NCBI RefSeq assembly: GCF_000485595.1 | Contig: NW_014577090.1 | Coordinates: 625,650 to 689,649, forward strand | Reading direction: 5' to 3' | Origin: Priapulus caudatus | Lineage: Eukaryota; Priapulida; Priapulimorpha; Priapulimorphida; Priapulidae | Length of the DNA stretch: 64,000 bases | Shown: positions 24,701 through 34,300 of the stretch, in pieces | How the letters are laid out: every line of letters starts with the position of its first letter | How positions within the stretch are numbered: position 1 is the first letter of the stretch | Notes under the pieces: model-generated | The model's database searches: none | The model's input: the letters and a program-made list of their open reading frames with translations, nothing else | What the model was told of the DNA's origin: nothing | Made by a program: the position numbers and the translations under genes

Positions 24701-25038
24701 CAAGAGTCCATAATAGAGCCTCTGTTAGGTCTCTATTAAGGCTGAGAGGGTCTATGTCTCCCTGGATACTGCCGGAACGTACCCTGGGTACGGTCCGGTA
24801 TACCGGAACGTACCCTGGTACTATCTAATATGCCGGACCGTACTTCGCCTACTCCACTAACGAGTCTAGGGAGTCGCCTACGCCTACTCCCTAACCCTAA
24901 CCCTAACCATATCAGATAGTTACCAGGGTACGTTCCGATAATACCGGACCGTACCCAGGGTACGTTCCGGCAGTACCCTGCGGGACATAGACCCTATGAG
25001 CTCTATTAATCTAATAGGGTCTCTATTACGGACTCTTG
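24701..25038. mobile_element. 68-bp palindromic MITE, interrupted by another MITE
   Basis: Outer ends CAAGAGTCCATAATAGAG (24701) and CTCTATTACGGACTCTTG (ending 25038) are inverted repeats flanked by ATGGATAC on both sides (24693-24700 and 25039-25046), an 8-bp target duplication. Removing the inner element and one copy of its 9-bp duplication leaves a near-perfect palindrome of about 68 bp. The size of the duplication and the CA...TG ends suggest a hAT-type MITE (inference). Confidence 0.8.
24741..25001. mobile_element. GCTGAGAGGGTC MITE with CCCTAA interior
   Basis: Terminal inverted repeats of about 95 bp: the left starts GCTGAGAGGGTCTATGTC, and the right is the inverse of GCTCATAGGGTCTATGTC. 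Each carries GCCGGAACGTACCCTGGGTA and further CCGGTATACCGG palindromes. The 9-bp flanks TCTATTAAG (24732-24740) and TCTATTAAT (25002-25010) look like a target duplication with one substitution. The interior at 24889-24908 is CCCTAA repeated three times, the metazoan telomere unit. No coding capacity. The 9-bp duplication and long inverted ends point to a Mutator-like origin (inference). Confidence 0.82.
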
Positions 25039-25046
25039 ATGGATAC

Positions 25047-26339
25047 TAAACTATAGTGAATAATATCAATACAGGCAACAACAAACAAGTGTGCCACCAG
25101 TTTAAAACTAGCACTCGTTTGGCGTAGCACACAGCAAGAGGATACAAACTACGTTAGATGGGACCTAAGGAGACTTTCCCCACGCTCATGCTATCCTGTA
25201 GCAGCACTTCACATAGTTAGTGAAAAAATTCCAATATACAATATGTTCATTATATACAAGGTTAAAAAAGAGTGATTATGGCTTCTAGAAATCATGCGAG
25301 GGTGACACCAAAATTCACCCTGAGAAAAAACAAAACAAATGTAAAACAAATGCCTGTCAGGTTCTAACGGACATGCTAATGTAGTCAACGTGGCTATACA
25401 AACCAAAAAACAACGCATCCAGAATTCAAGAGAACCGTGGGTTTTAGGGTTTTAAGACGAAAGAAAATTGCACCGTATAATTGTGAAGATAACGTCAGAC
25501 AAGTAGTGACCCACAGACACCGCACACCCTTAAAGATTTTTGTTCTACAATATTCTCAACTAAATATGCTATATTTCACTATTGCATAGACTGATAAAAA
25601 CAGAGTTACTCAGGATTATCCTGTGTTATGCAGCAGCTGTTGTGCTGTGTGACCTTACCATGACCTCACAATATGTGTCCATGAAGTGTACATACTGAGG
25701 ACTTGGGGGAATTTACCGGTTCACTGAATTCCTCTACGTTTATCTATTAATTTTCAACAGGATAAAATTACAATGAATTACTCATGATGCCAATATGGCA
25801 CATATATGAGCACTATAAAGGAAAGCTTTTGAACAAACAATCATTCATGAGTTTTGCCAAAATTTCTAAAACTCAAACTGTGTTCCAATATTATGAATAA
25901 ACAACCAAGACTTCTAATCCTGCTTCCCGACCAGGTGGCACTTTAAATTGTGCTTTTCTACTTACGTAACTTTAACAATTCATACAATCTCTCTATAATT
26001 TTGAGGTGGCCTTCTCTGACAACCATAAATAGAGGTGAGGCGTAGACCAAGTCTAACTAAAATAAATTATTATAAAATTGTAATAAGTTAATAAACAAAT
26101 AATAAAATATTGGCTCAAACCTCAAACCTCGCTTATAAACAGTCACAGCCCACTCAAATAACTTTGCATACACTTTTCTAAAAAAAAGTGTAGACCTATG
26201 TATACAAAAAACAAAATGGCACCCCAAGATACAACCTGAAGGCAGGTGAGCATCTCCTCATGGCAAAACGTCACATTCACCCCGCATGCATCTGTGCATG
26301 GACGAATAATTGCTGTGTTGTCTGGTAACCGGCTAACCT
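25047..26339. other. Downstream region / probable 3' UTR of receptor gene
   Basis: AT-rich, unannotated sequence downstream of the minus-strand stop at 26340-26342. It should contain that gene's 3' UTR. I could not pin a polyadenylation site with confidence. Confidence 0.5.
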
Positions 26340-29300
26340 TTAAACGGCCGTCACGTGATCGTCGAGACCGAACGGCTCGTTGCTGCGAATGCTGTGCCGT
26401 GAGCTGGTGCGGGAAACAGAGAGCGAACCGTTCGAATCCGCACAGCGCCCCCTGTGGCCGGAAAGCTGCGACAGGTTTGAGTGAGTGCTACTGGAGCGAG
26501 AACTGGTGAGGGCTGCCAGGTCATCTTCATCATCTGCAGATAGATGGCGAGACTGTAGCACGCAGTGATACATGACAAGCGTAATAGTAATTTTGATTAA
26601 TAATTAATTTAACTCATTACTTAAATAGCTTTTATGAGCAGAGTGATTTCTAATGGCAGTTACGAATTATTAATTAGTCAGTACATTTAGTCAGTGTCCA
26701 TGCTGGGGCATATTACTAACACATGTTCAGTCACAGGCAAGCTGTATAAATAGCAACTATGGGTCACATCTCTTTGGGGCTCTTATCTTTCTGTGAGATT
26801 GTAAAGTGGTATGTATGTGTGCGTGCGTTCGAGCGTGCGTGCGTTCGTGCGTGCGTGCGTGCAGTGAGACTGTGTTGCAGAAGAACAGCATTTACTTGAA
26901 ATTATTAGTTGATAGAGAAAACATAGAGACACTGGTAGTAAATACAATTTGTGTTCATTTACAAACTTTTTACTATTGAAACGGTCCATGTGCCTGTTCG
27001 TATGATGTGTAGCGTAGTACACTAAGTACAGTGCTTACTCACCTCGCTGCACACTCATTAGGTGCCGATATTTTCCAGGACTCTTGAGGTATGATGAGAA
27101 TGTCTTTGGTCGATTCTTTGGCAATTTAAGTTCACCTAGAATTTATTAAAAGTAGCCACTTTAGATAAGACACTTAAAGCATACCACTGAGGAAAAATTA
27201 ACACTCGCCCAGTCACCCCAGGACGGTAAAAATAATGCTGACCCCCAGAATTTCATCAGAAGATCGCCTAAAAAGTGAGGATTTGTTTGCACAGGTAAAC
27301 ATAACATAATCTGCGGAATCACTATATTCTGAGTCCTAGGACTACACCAATGCAATTCGCTTGCCATTTCCTAAAATCCTGATACATATTTTGGCTGAAG
27401 GGGTGGTTGTCGTATCAGGTACTACAGATATGTACCCGAGGTACGTATATGTATACACAAGTGTACCAGACCTGTATCTTCTCAGCATATATGTACCCTG
27501 TGTTTACATAAACGTACCTGCCCCTGAGATGGAGATCGAATGAAGACGGTCATGGAGGAGGAGTAGGGGGCAGGAGGAGGAGGAGGAGGAGGAGGAGGGA
27601 GGAGGAGGAGAATGAGGGAAGAAGGCGATGGAGTAGGGCGAGGAGGAGGAGAGGAGGAGGAGGAGGAGGAGGGGGAGGAGTTGAGGAGAATATGATGGTA
27701 GGGGCAAGGAAGAAAAGGGAGAGAGAAGAGGAGGAGCGGGAGGACAGAAAGAATCGAAATGAAGACGTCATAGGAGATGGAGTAATGGGCTAGAAAGAGA
27801 GGAAGGAAGAGAGGGAGAAGGTGATGAGTAGTGCAGTGTAGGGAGGAGGAAGAGAGGCAGGTTAGGAGGAGAAGCGATGCAGAGAAGAGACAGGTGATGA
27901 GTAGGAGGAGCATGAGGGAGGAGTAAGTGAGGGGAGAAGTTGCGATGGAGGTGGAGTGGCGAGAAGTAGTAGGAGAGAGAAGCGAGGAGAGGAGAGAGGC
28001 GTGATGGAGAGGAATACGGAGTAGATCACCCTTCATCAATCCTTGCTCATCTATCACTGTCCCCTTCCTCCTGCGCTACCTATCTCCCATCCTCTCTCCT
28101 TCTGCCGCCCCCTACTCCCCTCGGCATCACGCTTCTCCCCTCCTCCTCCTTCACCATCTCCAGACACCTTCTCCCTCCTCCTCCTGCCTCCTGCCTCCGC
28201 CTCCTACCCACACCCTTGCCTCTCCTCCTTCACGCCCCCTCCTGCCTGCCGCCTTCTCGCATGGCCGACACCTTGCTTCCCTCCCTGCCTCTCCTCCTGC
28301 CAGACCGTCTTTCATCGACTTCGCATCACCAGTTCGTCTCCACGCCTCTGCTCCCGCTTCCCGCCCTCCCCGCGCCTCCATCCTCCTCCTGCCTCGACCC
28401 TACAGCCCATCACCTTTTCCCCCTCCTCCTCATGCCTCCTCGTCGCCCTTGCCGCCCCCTTACCGCCCCTCCACGACCGATCTTCATTCGACTCTCCCCA
28501 TGGCACCCTTCTCCCGCCTCGCTCCTCCTCCCCCTCCTCCCATCTTTGCCCCTCCGTCCCCCTACTCCATCACTCTTCTCCCCCTCCTCCTCCTGCCTCC
28601 TCCTCCTGCCCGCTCCCGACTACTTCCACCTCCATGACCATCATTCATTCGATCTCGGCAACACGCATTCTCTGCTCTCCTCCTGCCCAGCTGCCTCCTC
28701 CCCCTACTCATCACCTTTCTCGCCCCTCCTCCTGCCTGCCCTCCTCCTCCTGCCTCCGCCCCCTACTCCTCCCCCCATGACCGTCTCATTCGATCTCGCA
28801 TCACCTTTCCTGGCTTCCTCCTCCTCCCTTCGCTCACCTCCTCCCTCTCCTGCGCTCCCCCCCCCTACCCAATCACCTCCGACCCCTCCACCTCCTCTGC
28901 CCGCCACTCCCTCCATGACTCGGCTCAATATCGATCTCCACCTCAGGGGCATTTGACGTTTATTAAATCACAGGGTACAGCTAATATGCTGAGACGATAA
29001 CAGGTCTGGTACCTGGTAACATACAATAACGTACCTGGTCTGGGGTACATATCTGATAGTGACCTGACCTGATACGACAACGACCCGACCCTTCAGCCAT
29101 ATGCCCATGAATTACGTTCAAACTATTACATAAATATTGCTAAACAACATGCTAGGAACAAGGACGCAGCAATGCTTTACTGAAAAATATCTCCGTTCCA
29201 AATATTCACGCTCTCATACGATATCATAGTATAAAGCAACCATTTTAGTATGTCAATCCGAGAACCTGATTCCCAAACTTGGGTGGCGTCGATTGCCATA

Positions 29301-31272
29301 AACTGGACCCCGAAAATTCTGAGCTGTTGCTATAACGTTTACTTTTAACGAGCCAGGTGGCCTATTTTTGCGGCAAATTTTATGCATCATATATAACATG
29401 TGTTCACCTGGCCTAAAAGGTCTGGAGATGCCTTAAATTTTGTTTGGTGTTGGGTTGCGGCATTGTTCGAGTCCTAGCAAAGCGACACTGCAGTCAGCAA
29501 AGGGGCATGTGCCCCTCCAGAATTTTTTTAGAAAATGATGCAATTATTGGCATTCTTAAGAGCTATGTAGTGCCATTATACGCACTGTGCTATGGAAGCA
29601 ACATGATTTTGTCCCGCCGAGGCGGTGTTCGAGAAAAGTATTGTCGTGGCGCGCTGAGAGATTGAACGTGGCGGCCTGAGCCCTCCCGTGCCAATGCAGG
29701 GGAGACACGTATCGAATATGACTCTATCACAACCTATGGACTACACACAGTCCATAAAACGGTAGAACAATTAATCTCGACATATATCACGAACAGGAAG
29801 TTGTACATTACTACTATTTGCTCCTTGATCAACATGGCTACGCCGTCTAGACACACTGACACAACTTGCTGATATACCAAACCAACAACCAGTCCTTGGG
29901 AGGGGCACAAACCAACGAGCACGGGGGACCACACACGTACCTCTCCTGACGTGTGCGGGCGATCTCACAGCGATGACTACGCAGAAGTGATCGACGAGAA
30001 CACAGGCAAACGGAAGGCACCGAGGCCATGAAATGTCCTCTAACAGTCAGGTCATACAAAGTCTATCGTCTGTCGCTATCGCCAAATGATGTCGTCTGGC
30101 AGAAAGCATGCCCTGCTTAGGTTAACCATAATACCTCATATCTATGTCGAGAACTACGTTCGAATTGTTGAACTGCAGGGAGGCTAAATATATTTTAATA
30201 TGGAAATTAATATTAAGGGTCCCGGTCCAGAGCCATACTTACACTGCATGAATAGGAAATACCTCTTCACGGGGCGTCATGCAAGGATAAAAAAAATTAT
30301 TACAACCACGTTGAGACACACAGGTCAACCACCACCCTAATTGAACCCAACCACCTGTCTTTTCGTCTCTGCGAAAATCACTTATGCAATCAGGTCACAA
30401 AGTAATGAATGTTTGTGAGTAGTCAAATCCAACACGATGCAGCCACGCAGAATACAACATTTGAACATTAAATAGACAGATACAACAACATAGGCCGGCA
30501 TGATAACACACACTACACTCACAACATTCATACAACCTCACACACGAACCCCGTGTATATATGTTGCCATTATTTAATATTGACCATACGGGATACCGGC
30601 AGCCAATTTGCGACTAGGGGTACTGGCACTATGAGCTCACTGCTGATCTCCTCGCATGTGACCTATCATGTTTTCCGATACCGATGATAAGCATGAAAGC
30701 TCTTAGTATGTAGGAACCATAAGGCCATAAATATTGATGAGCCATCAGACTACGCACAAGCTCAAAAACGTGTGGCATAATCAATAACACCGATAGTGAA
30801 AGAAACGAATAAAATCTCGTTTGTCTATTAATACCGCAATACTGCAAATCATTATAGCAATAGAGTAACGTACACGAGAAACTCATTGAATATACATAAC
30901 GTTTTACTAAAACCACTCATTGTCTGACTAAACTACATGTGGGATCATTTACCACATCGATTCACAGATTGTCCAAGCAGGTAAACGACTCGTCCACACA
31001 TCGTCTGTGAGGTAAGAATGCAATCAACCATGTAGCAGGCAAACTGACTGTCCTGAGCATGTGGCACGCGCGTATACGCGCGGTGAACTACACAAAACGT
31101 TCACCACAGTCACAAACAGTATCACACAAATATAGCGAAATCCAGGTATTTAACAAAAAGCTAACCGTGGTACACGCTCAGAGAGAGAGAGAGAGAGAGA
31201 GAGCCGAGAGAGAGAGAGAAGAGAGAGAGAGAGAAGAGGAGAGAGAAGACGAGAGAGAGAGAGAGAGACGAG

Positions 31273-31346
<74 letters not shown>

Positions 31347-34300
31347 AGAAAGAAGAGAGGAGAGAGAGGGTAGAGAGAGAAGAGAGAGAGAGAGAGAGGA
31401 GAGAGAAGAGAGAGAGAGAGAGAGAGTAGAGAGTAGAGGAAGAGAGAGAGAGAGAGAGAGAGAGAAGAGATGGAGAGACAGAGAGAGAGAGAGAGACGAG
31501 GAGAGAGAGTAGAAGAGAGACGAGATAGAGAGAGAGAGACGAGAGAGAGAGAGAGAGAAGAGGAAACAGTGTACTCAAAATCACAGCCCAGTATTTAGCT
31601 GGTTTAGGCATTTTTCTCTAGAACGACATAGAAAGCCCTGTTAAGCTTTTATATAGCAGGTACATAGGAAACGCGAATACGTTTTGGCCATATTACGCGT
31701 CGGAACGTTATCAGTCACCTAACAAAATGATGAAGCTGAAATAAAGCGGCTCCCAGGCCCACACGAAACAAGATGTGAGGGCTCTTCGTAAGTTAACCCC
31801 TGTGTGATGCAAAAGAAAAAAGTGGGACCTGTAGTAAGTGCTCAGCAGGTGCCATATACTAATGCTTGTTATTTACCAGACCCTGGCTGTACGCTGAGGC
31901 AAACTGCCACAAATCACGGTGAGGTTGCACATTACTGACCTTACCTGTTGGCCCGTAACCTTGGCTTGCACAAACATGCAACATGACTCTGTTCAAGTCC
32001 TAATGCTTGTTATCCCCCAATTCTAGATTTTCACCCTCAAATGCACCAGGCCACTTCATTCATATTCTAGCAGCTGCGATGTAGATGGCAAAAATTTTTG
32101 TCGTTAGACTCTAACCATCGAAACTGCCACCATAAACGGTAATGAGCATGTCCCACAAAAGCACCCAAAACTATTACACTAATCTATGACCGCTTTTGCG
32201 TAAACACGAATTTTTCTGTGTAGTTTATTACGCTATTTAGCAGGATGTTTGTAAATCTCACAAACATCTGAAGTTCGTTCCAAATTGTTCATACCGATTA
32301 CATTATTGCTGGGACATATGAGAATATCTAACTTATAATACTGATTAATACGTATGAATAAACAATCTGGCCAGTACGTACACATTATGTCGTCATTCGT
32401 ACTCGCTCTGAATATAAGACGCTTTTGAAACAGAGAAGCAGACGATAGTTACTTAGTATTTAAACTCTAATAGGGTAAATCTAAGCTCAAAAAAAGCGGT
32501 CTTACCGTCAGAAAAAATTGCGGAGAATGGCTATGCCACGAATGAGAAAATAGGAAACACACAAATACTTCCTGAACAAGGCACGAAATACTGGTTATGA
32601 AAATCGAATAGCACATCTGCTAGCAAACGTGTTTTCTTAGCAAAAAAAAAAATGTATGTAAAAAAATTCACCAACTGCCTCGCAACAGTACTAGATCACA
32701 AATACATTCGCCAATCGAATAGGGGAGCCATATTAATCGAGAGATCCTACTGTCCCCGCAGGTACTGCCAGCGAACGTACCGGCCCTGACGGTCCCCCGG
32801 TATAATTCGCGAACGTACCGTACACTAATATGCCAGAACCATACCGTCTACTTCCAGCTAGCGAGCTAGGAGTCGCCTACGCCTACTCCCTAACCCCTAA
32901 ACACCCCCGAACCCTACCTAAACCCTAATCCTAACCTAACCATACAATAGGACGCAGGGTACGTTCCGGCAGTACCCTGGGGGACATAGACCCTATGAGC
33001 CATATTTATGCGCTATTTATGTGCTATGTTATTTTATACTTCTTCTATACACTACATCATTACATGGCAAAACGTGTTACTACAAGACAGTTCAAAATGT
33101 TGTTGTTCTGCATCCAATGAAGTAAAGAGGAAGGGCATCTTTGTTCACCTAGTAATAACCACCACCTAGTCGTCACCACTACAACATACCGATTGCTGTG
33201 GCACTCAATGATTTCAACTATTTCATGCTGTTCTGCGACCTTATGTTACTCACGCTCATAGGGTCTGGCGAGGTACTGTCTGGCATATTAAATAGTACCA
33301 GGGTACGTTCCGATATATCGAACCATACCCAGGGTACCCTCTGATAGTACCCTGGGGGACATAGACCCTCTCAGCGTTACTCACACGCAGCTCATATGCT
33401 TTGTAATGTTCTCTTTTTTTTAGAGCAGGTCTCATTACGCTAGATATGAACGCATCGCTTTAGGTGCACACTTGTCTAATCTCTTGCCCTCACACCCTAA
33501 TATCTTGTAATGAACTCGAATCACTTATCCACATCAAATTTTAATATTTAACGACGTTTTCTTTGTGTCTATCACCACTTTCCAGTATTTTAGAGCAACA
33601 GATAGCTGCATTACTACAATTGTAATGTACGAATGTTACAGTCTACACTGTCTGCTAATAAAACCAATGTTTATAAAGCGGGCATGTAGTAAATGTACCC
33701 ATATTAATGGTATAAACATGTCACCAAACTATAAATAGCCCTTTGTGTCACGTCAGATTAAAAAAATACTCTATAATTGGCATTTTAACATCACGTTACA
33801 GGCAACATAGCCGCGCTATGGAAGAGATGAAACTTCTGAAGAAGTTAGTAAATTTAGAGTATGTAATCACAACAATTCAATATTCGATATTTTTCCTTAC
33901 AAACATTGATAAAACAAATGAGCACATAAAAATATGTGACAGAATAATAAGCTTAGTACTAGGATTTGCATAGCAACTCCTGTGATTAAATCTCGCATTT
34001 TGGATAGCACAACTAGAGTTTTGCCTTGAAATTTTTGATGCAATACTATTTATCTTGAGTCATGGATGAGACAGGTTATGCTTCCTATCAGTTGAAAACT
34101 AATCATGGACACCATAGCAACATCAACAAAAAACTTACCTGCAACTGAATGGCAGAGAACATTCAGTAGAAAACCCAACACCACCAGATATGTGTTCGCT
34201 GCATAGAAAACATTTGCAAAATTATCAATCAATACAATGTAACAATAATTGTTCTGCATATATGTTTATAAATATCTCTTAATAAACATGATTACCAGAA

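Larger units (their letters stand above)
28940..33690. repeat. Indel-rich duplicate of receptor-gene segment (copy 1)
   Basis: Runs parallel to 34800-39310: element right arm, transmembrane exon, LDLa exon, GA microsatellite, two MITEs and the sequence up to the gap. It differs by very frequent one- to three-base insertions and deletions in both exonic and intronic parts. This pattern fits unpolished single-molecule reads placed as gap fill better than an evolved duplication. Confidence 0.85.

Noticed and set aside
24889-24908. True chromosome end or interstitial telomere fusion
   Set aside because: The CCCTAA units are short and sit inside a MITE with target duplications; the same arrangement recurs at 41671-41714 and near 38.5 kb.
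28043-28956. Two ~245-codon Pro/Ser/Leu-rich frames
   Set aside because: They lie entirely in the C/T-rich minisatellite; the composition follows from the repeat and both frames stay open together.
28940-33690. A paralogous second LDLa receptor gene
   Set aside because: Indels break exons and introns equally, and the same transposon insertions with the same target duplications are present, so this is a copy of one locus and not an evolved paralogue.
33743-33973. 76-codon frame in the single-copy stretch
   Set aside because: No domain, no splice context joining it to the receptor gene, and strand opposite to that gene.
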